This document shows positions 31,892-46,800 of a DNA stretch of 64,000 nucleotides, one piece after another (within the stretch, counting starts at the first letter, position 1; every line of letters begins with the position of its first letter). The stretch comes from Microbacterium hydrocarbonoxydans (GTDB taxonomy: Bacteria; Actinomycetota; Actinomycetes; Actinomycetales; Microbacteriaceae). Location of the stretch: contig NZ_JAAKXW010000001.1 in the NCBI RefSeq assembly GCF_011752045.1, positions 496,001 through 560,000 on the forward strand. Reading direction: 5' to 3'. The translations under genes were made by a program, and so were the position numbers. Under the pieces are notes generated by a model that made no database searches, was not told where the DNA came from, and was given only the letters and a program-made list of their open reading frames with translations.

Positions 31892-34800
31892 TCAGGTCGA
31901 GCCGTCGTCATCCAGGATTGTGACCAGGCCCCGGGAGCGCTTGAGGTTCACGGTGCTGGACCCGAGGAGGCGCACGGCGAACGTCTCGGTGCCCTCTGCG
32001 ACGGCGTCGCCGATCACGGTGAATGTGAGGGTCGCCGTGGTCTGTCCCTCCGCGAACGTGATCACTCCGGAGGTGGGTCCCGTGACGTCGGACCCGAAGT
32101 TCGCAGTGGATCCGGGGTCGGATGTCCACCCGACCGAGAGCACGCCCTCTCCCGAGGAGCGCGTGACCGTCAGGGTGACCGTCTTCGTCGTCCCCGCGCG
32201 ACCCTCCGTCACCGTCGCGTCCGACATCGACACGGACTGCGGCGCCGGCGGAGACCCGGCGTAGGCGTCGTCATCCGTCTTCATCCGGTACTCGTCGACC
32301 GAGGCGACCACGCCCGCGCCGAGCCCGAACACGCCCTGCCGGCCGTCGCCGAGCGGTGAGTTGTACGCGAACGACGCGAGCACCTGGCCGTTCAGGGTCA
32401 CGGTGACGACGGTCGCCTTCAGCACCACGTTGAGCGTGTACTCCGAGCCGGCCGCGATCGCGCGGGCGATCACCGCGTCGACGATGCGGGCGCCGCGGGC
32501 GACGTGCCCGATCAGCACCCGCTGACCCGCGGCGTCGAGGGCGACGAACTTGTGGTCGGATGCGGAGTACCAGTCGAACACGAATCCCGTGACGCCGAGC
32601 GCGCGCAGGCGCGCCTCGAGCTCCACATAGCTCGTCGCGTCGAAGCCCGGGACCGCGGTCTGCCCTTCCGGCACGACGCCGATCAGGGAGATCGCCGTGC
32701 CGGTGGCATCCGCCGTTCCGGCGTAGCGTCCGTCCGGGGTGGTGGTCCAGGTGCCCGTCTGCTGCTCGGCCCGGGTCTGCGGTGTCCCGTCGAAGTACTC
32801 GGTGCGATCGACGGTGATGGCCGGTGCGATGACGGTGAGGGCGATGTTGTCGAACCAGCCGCGCGCCTGATCGGAGCCGAAACCCGCGAGACCCTTGTTC
32901 AGGGCGACCTGGTCGCCGTTCAGCATCCGCGGCGGGAATGTGTACGAGAGCGCGTTCTTCCCGTTGATCGTCACGGTCACGACGAGTCCGTTCACCACGA
33001 CGTTCAGGTCGTAGTACGTGCCGGCCTTCACCCCGCCGGGGACGGCTCCCTGGGCGAGCGCCGCCCAGCCCCAGCTGGCGCGGTGCCCGATGACCACCTT
33101 GTTCGTGGACTGGTCGATGCCGGCGAACTTGAAGTCCATCGGGCCGAAGTAGTCGAACACCACGTAGGCGTTCGCCTTCCACCCTCCGGTGGGCTTGTCC
33201 ATCGAGATCTTGGCCGAGAGCTCGTAGTACACGCTCTTGTACGCGTCGGAGTACCAGACCGCGATGGCGTCGCCGCTGTTCGAGGCGGCCGTGACCTTGA
33301 GCACGCCCTGCTGCACCGTGAACACACCCGAGTCGGTCGCGAAGCCCTGCAGCGTGCCGTCGTTGAAGTCCGAGCCACGGAGCGTGTCCCTGCGCCCGCC
33401 CGGGATGTTGCCCGCCTGCGGGTCGGTCGGCCCGCCGGTCTGCGTCTGCCAGTGGTTGTGATCGTGCTGGGTGATGAGCCCCAGCTCGCCGTAGGGCTCG
33501 CCGTTGCGCGCCTTTTCCGTGCCCTCGTCGCTCCACCGCGTCAGGTCGACGCCCTGGCTGCGGCTGAGTGCGTACAGGAACTCGGGCAGCTGCGGCTCGA
33601 CCTGGCGGCTCACCGTCGCGATGCCGAACGGGGAGAACGGCACGACGTAGGAGTTGAACTCGCCGACCCAGTCGATGAGGCGGTCGCCGCCGGTGTTGCC
33701 GATGAGGATGTCGAGGCCGGCGCCGCCGTAGACGCGGTCCTGGAAGCTCGAGTTGACGCCGTCGGGCGTGTTGTTGAGCCAGGTGTCACCGGTCTGGGTG
33801 CAGGTGCCGTTCGGCTGCATGGTGATGCATCCGGAATGCAGGTCGTCGTCGGCGTTGTGGAGGTCGTTGCCCCAGCCGCCCCAGAGCGTGTCCTGCCCGG
33901 TGCCGCCGACGAGCCAGTCGTTGCCGAGGTCGCCGAAGATCACGTCGTTCCCGTCGGAGCGCTGCGTGCTCGTCGTCGCGGTGCAGTTGCCCTGGTTGTC
34001 GACCGCGATGCACGCGGTGACGTGGTCTCCGGTGAGGTCCTCGTTGTTGAGGAAGAACTGGTGCGGGAAGAGTGCGCGGTCGGGGCTGCCGGTGCAGGTG
34101 TGGCCGCTGGGCGAGGTGGACGTGCAGCGCCACACCGAGCCGGCCCCGTCGAACAGGATCGCCCGCCGCGGGTCGTACTCGTCGTACAGGTAGAACTCGC
34201 CGAGGCGCAGCTCGTTGTGGTTGTTCGCGTGCCAGGGGTTGGTGTCGGCGCCGAAGTGCAGCACGTCTCCCGGGTTCCACGGGTGGGCGAAGTCGATGTA
34301 CTCGATGCCGATCGGGTCGCCGTCGGCGTCGAAGTGCTGCGCGTAGCCGCCGGTGCCGCCGACGCCGATCGCCTCGGCGCCGCTGATCGCGTCGTCGCCG
34401 GCGCCGCCGTGGATCCAGTCGCCGCCCCAGCCGCCGAAGATGATGTCGTCGGAGTTGTTGGCGTCGTAGGTCGGCTGGTTGGCGACGTGCTGCTGGCTCT
34501 GGTTCGTGTCGGGGCCGAGGTTGTACACGGTGAGATCCACGCTCTTCACGAGCGCGCCTGCGACGTTGATGGTGGCCGTCTGCACCTGACCCGGTGTGTA
34601 GATGTACTCGCCGAGCACGTCGCCCTGGCTGGTCTTCGTGTCCGGGTCCACGGTGCGCAGGCGCAGGATGCCGTACAGCGGCTCGGCGTACTCGGCGCAT
34701 ACGGCGGTCGACGCCACCGAGCATCCGGTGTTGCGGCTGGTGAAGATGCGCCCGTCGTCGCCGAGGATGCCGTCGGATCCGGTGCCGCCGGAGATCCAGT

Positions 34801-37800
34801 CGTTGCCCCAGCCGCCGATGATGTCGTCGTTCTGGGCGTCGCCGAAGACGATGTCGTGGTCGGCACCGCCGTAGACGGTGTCGTCTCCGGTCTCGCCGTG
34901 CACCTCGTCGCGCCCGCCGGTCTGCGCGCCGCCGCCGTTCGGGAACACGGTGTTCCGCCAGGTCCCGGTCGCCGTGTCGAGCACGAGCGAGCAGGTCGGC
35001 TGGGTCGGCGAGCCGTTGCAGTCGGAGCCGACGCCGAGGCCGAAGTTCTGCGGCAGGTAGTCGGGACCGCCGACGGTGTAGTCGAGGAGGTGCACGCCGC
35101 GGACGACGATCCGCTGGGCGCCGGCCGCCGTCCCGCCGTAGGTGTCGTACACGAACGTGACGTAGTTCGGGCCCGTCGTCGGCGGCACGTTCGGCGAGCC
35201 GACGTTGGCGTTGCCGTTGACGTCGTTGCCGTTGGTGCCGACGATGCGGATGATCCGGCCGTTGTCGCCGACGATCGTGTCGGCGTCGCGAGCGTCCATG
35301 TTCGCCGTCGTCGTCGCGTCGGCGAGCGAGCCGCCGGTGACCGGGGTGCTGGCGAGGCTGCCGGCTCCGGTCGTCTGGTCGGCGATGCCGATCCGGGTGC
35401 CGGCGCCGCCGAACAGGATGTCGGCGCCGCGGTCGTGACCGGGGAGGTACGGGAGCGCCGGGGTCGCGAGACCGTCGGGGCGCTCGTCCGCCGTGTCCAG
35501 GCTGAAGAAGTCGCTCGAGCCGCCGACGATGTCATCCTGGCCGAGCCCGCCGAAGGCCACGTCGTTCCCCGCACCGCCCTCGATGTAGTCCTCGCCGTCC
35601 GTGCCGGCTTCGACGGCGGCGACGACCACGAGGATGCCGGTGTAGTCGCAGACCAGGGACACGCCGGGGGTGCCGACGCAGCCGAGCGGAGTGCGCGAGG
35701 CGCCGACGCGCACCGCCTGGGCGTGGTCGTCGATCCAGCGGCGGTGAGCGCGGTCGATGTCGCCGTCGCCCTGCAGCACGTCGTCGCCGAGCTGCCCGAA
35801 CAGCAGGTCGTTCGCCTGTCCGCCGGCGAGGTGGTCGTTGCCCCACGTCCCCGCCCACTTGGTGCCGGTGTCGGCGGCGACGTCGTGGAACAGGTTCGTC
35901 ACGTCGTACTCGGCCCACCACGGTGCGCCGTCGGGGTCGCGATAGGGCCGCGGTGCGCCGTCGACGAGCAGCTGACCGGAGTTGTTCTCGGTGGGCACGG
36001 GGTGCAGGCCGTTGCAGAGGTTCCCCGCCGCCGTGATGTCGCTGCGGCTGTAGAGCAGCGTGCCGCACAGCGTCTGGAAGCGGCCGCTCAGCCAGTCGGA
36101 GCGGTCGAACCAGACGGCGTCGCCGAAGAGGATGTCGTCGGCCTCGTCGCCGTCGGCCATGTCGTGGCCGGCCCCGCCGATCAGCACATCACGACCGAGG
36201 CCGCCGAAGATCACGTCCTCCCCGCCCTTGTCGAGGTTCACGCTCCGGATGCGGATGAGCGTGGAGAGCGCGGTGGTCTGGATCTTCTGCAGCCGTGCAT
36301 CGGGCTCGTTCGGGTCCGCCACGTCCTGGTCGATCGCGCCGTGGTCGCCGAACACGATGTCGTCGTAGGCGCTCTCCGGCTGCGTGCCCGCGTTCACGGC
36401 GAACGTGCCGAGACCGACTCCGCCGGCGCCGTCGCCGTGGAGCACGTCGTGACCCGCGACCAGCAGGTCGTCCACGATGCCGGTGACACCGCCGGCGACC
36501 GGGGTGAGCGTCGTGCCGTTGGGGATGAAGCCGGCACCGGTGACGGTCGGAAGCGGGCTGCCGTTGATCGTCGCGATGTCGAGCGCCCGGGTGAGGATGT
36601 CGACGTTCACGCCCGAGTCGCCGTAGATGTGGTCGACGCCGCGCTGACCGCGGATCTCGTCGTCTCCCGAGCCGCCGGCGAGGTGATCCCCGGCCTGGCT
36701 GCCGATGAGGAGATCGTCGCCGAGGCCGCCGTAGGCCGTGATCCCGACCGACGGCAGCGATGCCGGGGCGAGTTCGGCGAAGAGGCCGGACGCGTCGATG
36801 ATGTCGTCGCCGCTGAGGTCGTACGGGTTCGCGAGTCCGAAGATCCACTCGTCGTCCTCGTTCTCACCGTCCGGGATGTGTGTGAACGGGTCGAAGGGCT
36901 TGGGACCGAACTCCATGCCGAGGTTGTCGCCGGGCGTGCCCGAGTACCAGACGCCGTCCTGCGAGGTGTCGCCGTACAGCACGAGCGGCGAGCCGGGACC
37001 GGCGGTGTGCGCCGGGTCGCAGGCGACGGGGTCGTCCTCGGCGCCGTCGAGGTCGGCGTCGATCCGGAACAGCAGGGCGGCGCGGTTGCAGACGGTGAGG
37101 ATGTCGCCGCCGATGGCGATGCCCGCCGACTCGCGGTACTCGTCCCAGGCGGTGACGGTGAGGCTCACCGCGTGCCAGACGGCGATGCCCGCCGCGTTCA
37201 TGTGCATGCTGGGCGCCCAGGCGGTGTTCGCGAATGTCATGACGTTCCCGGAGAGCGCCGAGATCGTGAAGGGACCTGCGAAGCCGCTGACGCGCACCTG
37301 CATGCCGACCTTGTAGCCCGCCGCCGCCCAGCTGCCGCCGTCGGTGCGGGTCAGGCTGGAGGTGCGGATCACGACCGGCGTCGTGACCTCGATCTTCACC
37401 GGGGTCGCGGCACGCACATCGGTGAGGAGCGCGCTGCCCAGAGGCAGGGCGACCGGCGGGACCGGGGCGATGTTCGGGCCGCCGAGGATCATGATCGAGC
37501 CCTTGCCACAGCCGGGGAACGGGTCGGCGTACGGGCACTGCTCGAACGGCAGGTCCTGGAAGCCGAGGATCATCCGGGTGAAGTTCTCACCGACGAGCTG
37601 CACGTGCTGGTAGGCGTGCAGGTACGGGTCGCCGGCGTAGTAGCCGCTGCCGGGCAGGAGCCCGTTGAAGGCCCAGTTCAGCCCGTCGAGGCGGGTGAGC
37701 ACGAGGGACGCGCCCGGGAACGCGGTGCTCTGCGCCGCGGTGGGCGCGGTGCGCGTCATCTCGAACACGGTCCTGATCGGCGTGTTGCCGCCGCCGTGGA

Positions 37801-40800
37801 CGGTCGTGAGGCCGCCGTGCGGGCCCGGCACGAACACGTTCTGCGGCGTGGGCGCCCCGATGCTCGGGAGGACGTCGCCGCGGTCGAGTGTGAGCGTGGT
37901 GGCCGTGACCCCGACGAGGCGCCACTGGCCCGTCACATTCGCGATCCGCACGAGCTGCCCGACCACGAAGCCGTCGGCGATCCAGCTGCCGCTGGAGCGG
38001 GTGACGGTGCCGCCGGCCGTTCCTCCGGCGATCGTGACGGGGACGGTGATCGTCACCGGGACGTCCTGCGCGATGACGGTCCGCAGCGCGGTGCCGGCGG
38101 TCGCCGATCCGGAGAGCAGCTGGAGGTACATCACGGTGTTGTCGGTGGTGTCCATCGGGTCGTCGTCGCCGAAGCCCACGACCCGGAACAGGCCGGTCAT
38201 GCCGCTGATGGTGACGGGCTGCCCGACGAGGAAGCCCTGAGCCTTCCAGTCGAACGGCGCCGAGCGCGAGAGGCGGTGCGTGGCGCCGAACGGGCCGGCG
38301 GTGGCGGCGAGGACGACGGTCCCCGTCAGCTTGACCGGCACGTCGGGCTGCAGCGTGCCCTGCACATCGAGGCGGTCGTTGCCGGAGCCGAGGAGGAGGT
38401 TGACCACCTCGATCGTGCTCCTGCCGCCGTCGGTGAGGTACTCGCCGTCGACGAAGGAGACGGAGCCGAAGCTGATGCCGCCGGGGAACACCTGGGGCTC
38501 GCCGAAAGTCTCGCCCTGGGCGCCGCCGTAGCTCGCCCCGAAGTCGAGGTCCTTCGCCATTCCCAGACCCCGGATCGTCGTCGAAGTCATCACGCCCCAG
38601 TTGTGGGCGACGCTGCCGTCGCCGTACACGTTGAGCACGTCGATCTGCTTCGACTCGGGGGCCTGGGTGGCGATGGCGAACAGCGGGCCGTCCTGCTCCC
38701 CCGGCAGCTTCAGGCCGAGCTCCAGGGAGCGGTCGGCGCCGGTGACGCCGCCCTCGACCGCGAGCGGTCCGCGCAGGCGGGTCAGCAGGTGCTGCGAGGC
38801 CGGGAAGTTCTTCACGCCCTGGCGGACGATCGGCTGGTAGTAGCCGAGGTCGGCCTCCAGCTCGACGCGCTGGTCGAGGTACCAGTCGGCCGCGGTGAAC
38901 GTCGCCTGGGCGGCGATGCGGACGACGCTGAAGTGCGAGCCCAGGAGCGTGCTGAGGTCGTCGTAGGACACCGGCCGGAACTCGAGCTGCTGGTCGTGCG
39001 CGAGGTTCGTGCCGCGGATGTTCTGGATCTTCGCCCGGACGCAGTGTCCGAAGTCGTCGCAGATCTCGACCCACTGCCCCTCGAGGAAGCCGTCGGCGAG
39101 CCAGCCGCCGCCGGCGCGAGTGAGCCGGTGGTGCGACAGCAGGTCGTCGCCGGTCGCGGTGCCGAGGGTCGCCGTGCCGTCCCAGATGCCGCGACGGGTG
39201 AGCGCGTTGATCGAGGTGCCGGTGGCGGAGCCGCCGCAGCCGATGAGCGGGACGGTGACCGTGAACGACTTGCCGTCGGGCGCCACGGCGAGGACCGTGT
39301 AGTAGCCGATCGCGGGGGTGGTGCATGCGGCGAAGCGCACGCGCATCCCGGCGGCGAGGCCGTCCTCGAGGAAGCTGCCGGTGTCGCTGCCGTTCGCCCG
39401 GGTGACGGTGCTGCCGGCGAAGAGGAGGTTGCCGAGGAACACCCGCGAGGGGATGTCGCCGCCGATGGCCACGTACTGGGCGGGGCTGATCGCGACGCCG
39501 TTGATGGAGACCACGTCGACGAGCCCGTCGGGCGTGATGACCACGTGCACGTCTCCGTTGGGCGCCGTGGTGAGCCGGATGTCGTAGCCGTCGCGCAGCC
39601 CCGGAACGCTGCAGGTGGCGTCGCCGCACTTGACGATCACGGTGTCGGTGCCGGTCGGGATGGTGACGACCTGCGCCGTCTCGTCGTCGTAGACGAGGAC
39701 GTCGCTGCGCTGGCTTCCGGACCGGAGGTTCGGGAAGCGGTACGCGTTCGTCGCGAACTCCTGGCCCCATGTGATCACGGCCGTGGTGGGATCGCCCGGC
39801 TCCGGGTTGTTCCGCGCCTGCAGGGTGAGCAGCACCGGGTCGTCCCAGTTGGTGGAGTCGAACGTCAGCAGGTACCAGGTGCCGAGCAGGGCGTCGGTGA
39901 CCTTCGTCCAGCGGCTGGCGCCGAGGCCGGGGTCGACGATCTGCAGGATGCGCTGCGAGTCGGCATCCATCGTGATCTTCACGGTGATCGTGAGGGCGCC
40001 GGGGTCCTTGGCGAGCTGGACCAGCACCTGGTCGGTGCGCTGGGTGGTGGTGCTGCCCTCGATCACGATGCCGCGGTCGTCCAGCACGCAGGTCGCGTGG
40101 TTCGCGGTGCACGACGCCGACGGGGTGACGTGAGTCACGTAGACGCCGGGGGTGTCGTCGTCGTAGACGCGCACGTTCACCTGGCGGACGGCCGCACCGT
40201 GGAACTCGGCGTCGGCGATCGGGTCGGCGGCGATGACCGAGTGCTGCACGACGACGGTGCGGTCGCCCTCGGAGCGCAGGTCGTCGTAGGCGCGGACGTA
40301 CACGCGCTGCGGCATGTTCCAGTTGCCGGAGGTGAAGGTGAGGACGACGGCCCGTCCGGCCTCGTCGACGAGGACGCCGTTGCGGAGGTAGTGACGCTGG
40401 AAGTGCGCCGCGGTGAGGCACTGGTCGCCGTACGGGAAGGTGTCCACGCAGACCCAGACGGTGTCCGCGACGCCGTCGGTCAGTCCGAAACCGGTCGGGT
40501 TGTCGAACGTGTCGCGCGCCTCCTCGTCGGGCGAGAGTGCGGCGGACACGGTGACGTACACGTTCGACGTCGGCGCGTGGCTGAGCTCGACGGTGTAGAA
40601 GTCGCGCTCCGTGATCGGTCCGCTCGTCGTCCCCTCGCGCACGCTCGTCGAGGTGCCGGACTCCTTGATGACGACGACGCCGGACTCCGGGGTGGCGAGG
40701 TTGTACGGCACTCCGTCGACGACGATGCCGTCGTAGCGCGGGTCGTCGGAGAGCACGATGTGGTCGACGGCGCCGGAGATTCCCTCGAGCTCCCGGGTGA

Positions 40801-43800
40801 CGATGTCGGCGGTGACGTCGCCGGCCACCGAGATCTGGTCGGAGCCGAGGCCGCCGATGACCCGGTACGCGACGCCGAAGGCCGTGGAGAGGACGAAGAA
40901 CTGGTCGTCGCCCTCGAGGCCGTCGATCTCCAGCACCTCGATCGTGGTGTACTTCACGTTGAGGCCGGCGCCGTAGATGGCGCGGTCGGTGATCGCGAAG
41001 TCGTCGGCGAACTCGGTTCCGAGCACGACGAGCTTGTCGAATCCGGTGCCGCCGTCGACGTTCACCGGGGCGTTGACGTTGTACTGCACCTCGTCCTCGC
41101 CGCCGCCGGCGCGGATGTCGAGCGGGCGGTTCGTGGAGAAGCCGAGGCCGATCACCGGCACGGCCACGCCGTTCGCGTCGAGCGGGATGACGTCGTCCTG
41201 CCACATGGTGTGGTCGAGGTCGACATTGCTGCCGGGTGCGTGGTTGTAGGTGATGTGGGCGTCGGCGTTGTTGCAGACGTCGTCGCCGTTGTTGTCGTAG
41301 CGGATGTAGCCGCCCGCGAGCACGCACTGCCCGTCGTCGGCGCCGTCGGCGGCATCCTGCGGGAACGCGCCGCCGGCGGGCCGGTAGTCGACGTCGCTGA
41401 GACCGCAGCCGGCGATGTTGTCGGCGTTCGTGTCGCAGACCGCGGCGATCGCGAAGGCCCGGACGATGAACAGGTCGTTGTCGTCGTCGCCGTTGAGCTG
41501 CACCTCCGCCTGGTTCGCGTAGACGATGAAGCGGTCGTTCCCGGTGCCGCCGGTGGCGAGCAGCGGTGCGTGCGCCCCCGGGCTCAGCCAGCCGCGGGTC
41601 GTGGGCACGAGCGACGGGAAGGTGTCGGCGGAGAGCAGCGCTCCCCCGTCCGGCTCCGGCTGGCTGTCGCGCTGCGTGCCGAAGATCTGCCCGATCTGGA
41701 AGGTGTCGTTGCCGGCGCCGCCGTCGAGCGTCATGGTGGCCTGGGTGTCGTCGACGTAGAAGGCGTCGTTGCCGCCGAGTCCGAAGACGGTGATGCGTCC
41801 GTTGAGCGCGCGGTCGTACGTGATGCGCTGGACGAGGGCGCTGGGCTCGTTCCCCTGGATCCTGTCGCGGTAGAGGCCGATGCCGCCGTCGGCGTTGCCG
41901 TTGCCGGCGAGCAGGGCGATGAAGGCCGGGTGATCGGCCTGTTCCGTCGGCGTCGCGCAGGTGGCGGGGACTCCGGCGTTCAGGGCGAACGGCGATTCGT
42001 TGTCGATGCAGGTGAGAGCCCGCAGCAGCCAGATGTCGTCGGTGGCACCGGCGGGGCCGTTGTAGCCTGCGGCGGCGTTGTCGTAGCCGTAGACGTCCAG
42101 CTCGTCGACGCCGTCGCTCGCGGGGCCGCTGTCGAGCACGTTGATGACGTAGTTGCGCACGCTGCCGTGGCTGCCGCTCGTGTAGACCGCGTAGTGGTCG
42201 GTCTCGCCCTGTCCGTCGAGGTTGAGGGTGTGCCCGGCGCCGGTGCCGGACTGCATGCCGGTCGGGCTGGTGACGACGTTCATCGACTGGAGATACCAGA
42301 CGGTGATCTCGTCCTCGCCGTCGGCGGTGTTCGAGGTCAGGTCCGCGTTGCCGTGGACGAGGGTCTTCGAGCCGAGGAAGATGTAGCCCGCGCTCCCCCA
42401 CGTGGTCTTCGCGCCGGGCTGGCTGACGTCCAGGCCCGACGGGTCTCCGAACTGGATGACGTCGACGTCGCTGCCGCCCCAGATGTTGGTCTGGCGGCCG
42501 GCCACCGGGTTGGCCGCGGACGGGGCGCAGGCTCCCATCGGCTCGTCGCCGGGGCCGCCGGTGGTGACCACGCAGTCGGCGATGAGGCGACCGCGGAGGA
42601 TCATCGAGGTGCCGTGTTCGGTGCCGACGCCGCCGGTGTCGGCGTTGCCGAAGTCGCCGCGGATGTCGATGGACAGGTTCGCGAGGATCTGGCTGTTCTG
42701 GTGCAGGGTGACGTCGTCGCCGACGCGGAGCTCCACGCTGCCGGTCTCGGCGAAGATCGTGCCGTTCGGGATGACGCGCGGTGCGTCGATGTCGGAGTTC
42801 GGTCCGCGGGTGTTCGATTCGGCGAACCGGGCCGTGCCGCTGTGGATGAGGTAGAGGTCCTCGTCGAGCGCGCCGGTCTCGCGGACGGTGAGACGGATGT
42901 TCCCGGTGAGCGAGTGCGCGAGCACGAGGCGGAGGTACGAGTCCGTCTCCGTGTAGTAGATGCCGCCGGTGGCCTCGAGGGCGACGTCGTCGCCGGCGGT
43001 CGCCAGTGCGGGGTCGGATGCCCCGGTGACGGGGTTGTTGCCGCAGTTGAGGTAGGTGCAACCGAACGGGGGCGCGCGGCCGGAGTCGACCATGACGTCC
43101 TTGGACTGGAGGCCGATGGAGCCGCCGTTGGCGTCCATGTCGACGGTGTCGCCGCGGACGTTGTCCTCCGTGTCGTCGACCTTGGCGTTGAGGATCGAGC
43201 CGCTCTGGGTCCGCAGCGACACGTTGCCGGTGACGACGGCGGTGCTGCCGGCTGTGAAGACCTCCCAGATCGGCATGTCGCCGACGATCTCGTCGAGGTG
43301 GATCCCGGGTGTCTGCGTGTCGTCCGCGTCGACGTCGTAGGCGCGCAGCACGCCGTCCGCGACGCTGTCCCACGTGGTGTCGAGCACGGAGGTGTCGATC
43401 TCGATGAAGTCGCCCGGTGTGCCGATGCCGCCGACGCCCCCGGCGGTGCCGGCGTACAGGGTGATGTTGACGCCCGTGATGTCGATGGTGGGCCGCCCGT
43501 CGGCGTCGACGAAGCGCTGCGGCGAGTAGAGGGTCACGTCCCCCTGCGAGGAGTGGATGTGGCCGAGGAAGAAGTCGCCGGCGAGCTCGGCGGCGGTGAT
43601 GTCCCCGTTGGTGGAGAGGAACACCTGCGGCACGTCGATGCCGATGCCGTCGTCGTCGTCGAAGACGGGCGCCGGGTACGGCAGCACGGCGTCGCCGTCG
43701 AGGTACGCGACGAAGTGCACGGTGGTCGTGGCCGCGCCCAGGGCGTAGTCGAGGGTGCTCGGGTTGCGCGTGTCGCAGGCGCGCTGGGGCGCGGTCGCGA

Positions 43801-46800
43801 AGTCGGCGGCGCTCGTGTAGTCGCGGCTGGGCACATGGCACACCGAGATGTCGTCTCCGGCCCGCAGGTCGCCGTACGCCGCTCCGGCGTCGCCGAACGT
43901 GTAGGTGCTGTCGGTGCGGGTGCGGGTCGCGACGCCGAACGCGCGGAGGATCGCGGCGTAGTCGACGACGGGGACGTCGGGACGGAAGTGGTACTGGAAG
44001 GTCTGCGGCCAGCCGGCGATCGCGCTGCCGGATGCCGGCTCCCCGCGGCCGTTGTCCGGTGTGTACAGGTAGACCTTCAGTCCGTTGACGCTCGGCGCGT
44101 CGGCACCCTGGATGCTGTCGTTCACGACGACGTCGACGTCGTCCCCGGCGATGATGCGATCGATCTGCCAGGCGAGAGATGCCGCGGCCACCGCGAGGCC
44201 GCGCTCGTTGGCCGTGATGTCGAGAACCAGGTCGATCGCGGCATCCGCCTGCAGCTGGATCTCGAAGAGGCACGGGACAGGGTTCGCGCCGCAGTACTCG
44301 GGGTCGATGTGACGGAACCGGACGAGTTCCACCGCCATGGGGGCGCGGGTGACGCCGGGGCCCGCCTGGCGGCCGATGGAGCCGGTGTCGGAGTCGATCT
44401 GGAACCGGTTGGTGCGCACGAGCTCGTAGTCGGTGTCGGCGCCGGGGGTCGCGAAGACCGAGACCAGGTTCGCGTCGACGCCGGTCGACTCGATGCCGTC
44501 GAGGTCGAGGGCGCTGTCGACGAGGATCGAGCCGCGGACGTTGCGGATCTCGGTGAGGCCGATCGGGTTCTCGATGTCGCCGTCGAGCCAGATGTCGGAT
44601 GCCGTGCCGCCCGCGACGTTCAGGATCTCCACGTGCGTCGGGGCGAACTTGTGCACGATGTCGAAGTCGAAGGTCTGCGGACCGCCCTCGGCGGTGATCG
44701 CGGTGCGCAGCCAGGCACCGGCGCCGACGAGCATCAGGGTGACGTTCGGATCGACCGCGGGCTCGGCGACGGTGAGGTTGAACGCACCGGCGACGTCCGG
44801 AACGGAGCCGACCGAGACCTCCATCACCGGGTTCGTCTCGAGGAGCACGACGTCGATGTCGTTGATCACGAAGCGGCGGCTCGATGCGTTCTGCAGCAGG
44901 ACGGAGTCCCAGGTGTGCTTGATCTGCACCTCGCCGGCGTTGCCGAGGATCTGGCTGTTCGGCCCGAGCGCGCCGACGTCGTTCGCCTGGAAGTGGATCT
45001 TCCCGCCCTCGTCGTAGATGAGGTCGCCGACGACGATCCAGGAGCCGGAGGCGATGGTGTCGCCGACGGCGAGCAGCGCGGTGTAGGCGTTCGCGACCGG
45101 GTCGTAGCCGCGGACGTGGACGTTGCGTGTCTTCGCGACGATGGTGCCGTTCTCGTCGACGACGAGCACCGGGTTCGGCTCCCCGAGCAGGATGACGGTC
45201 GCCTCCCAGAGGAAGCTCCGCGCGGCGCTGGTCGTGCCGTTGTGCTCCTCGCTGCCGCCGTCGAACAGCCCGCCGTCGGAGTCGGGGTCGCGGTTGTACG
45301 CGCCGCCCGAGGCGACCTGGAACGCCTCCACCCACAGCAGGGCGGTGCGGATGACGCTCGCGTCCTCGGCGGACACCCGCGCGCTGGAGTGGTAGTCGAT
45401 GTGCGACCGGGCGTCGGTGTCGCCGCCGCCGCAGGAGCAGTCGGCGCGGGCGACGGCGTCGAGGTCGGTGTTCACGTGCATCGCCCGCAGGTCCGCCCGG
45501 TCGGACGTGGTGAGCTCGGCCCCGCCGCGCAGGATGACCTCGGTGAGGTCCTTGATGATGACGGTCGCGCCGGCGTCGCTGTCGGCGCCGAGGGCCGTGG
45601 CGTCGGCATCGGACCGCGCGTAGCCGCGGTACTTGGAGACGATCGCCGCGTCGTCGATGATCGCGCCGTCGGCGATCTGCACGCGGTGCCCCAGTCCCTG
45701 GTGAGCCCAGAGGTAGGCGTTCCCGGCGAAGAGGCGGGCGGTGCCGAGGAGCTCGACGACGATGACGCTGGTGACGTGGATGCCGTTGGCCGTGGTGTCG
45801 TTGGCGTCGGCATCCGCACCGAGGCCGCCGGTGTCGGCGCCGGCCGTGACGGACAGGCCGATGCCGTGCCGCGCCTCGACGAGCAGGGTGCGGAAGGCGT
45901 ACACCCGGCCACCGACCTGCACGACGTTCACGACGTCGTCGTAGAAGCGCGCGTCGCCGTAGGCGAAGCCGAGCGCTCCCCCGCCGTTGGTGGCGGAGCG
46001 GCCGTTCGCGTACTCGAACGCGGTCGCCAGGATCGATGCATCCCTCGCCGCGACGATGTTCGCGCCGCCGGCCACCGTCGTCATCACCACGTTGCGGGTG
46101 CTGCCGTACGCCTGCGCGTCTCCCACGTCGATGAAGCCGCCGCCGGAGTTCGCCGAGACGAAGGCGGTGTTGACGACGGAGGTGGCGTCGATCTGCACGT
46201 CACGGCCGCGGAGGGTGCCGCCCTGGATCTGCGTGCGGACGTCGGCGCTGGCGTCGGAGTAGGACTTCGACAGCCGCACCGAGATCGCGCCGATGCCGAA
46301 GCCGGAGCTGGAGGCGGTGGAGACCTCGTCAGTGCCGGAGCCGATGAGCGACTTCGGGCCGCCCACGCCGACCATGGTGCCGTTGCCGCCGCCGGTGAGG
46401 TCGATCACGAGGCTGTGCGTCGTGCCGGCACCTGGCACCTGACCGGTGAGCCCGGCCACCACGGTGAGGAAGTGGCTGCCACCGCGGGCGAGGCTGCCGA
46501 TCGTCGGCACCGAGATCGTGTCGCTGAGGGCGAGGTACACGCCGGTGACGTCGGCCAGCGGACGCGTGCGCAGCTTGATGTGGTCGTCGTCGATCCTGTC
46601 GACCCAGTAGGTGCTGTCGGAGGTCGCGATCGGCTCGTGGATCGCGCGGTAGACGCGGTGGGTGCCCGTCGCTCCGGAGCCCGAGATCGCGATCACGTTC
46701 GCTGCGTTGGCGGCGTTCGCCAGATCGACGAGCTGCACGGACTGGCCGGTCTGCACGACCACGCGGTACCAGCCGCCGTTGACGAGCCGCCCGCCGACGC

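Noticed and set aside
31892..32000. LPxTG or other sortase signal at the C-terminus of the giant protein
   Set aside because: The protein ends VTILDDDGST immediately after the Calx-beta domain. No sorting motif, hydrophobic segment or basic tail is present.
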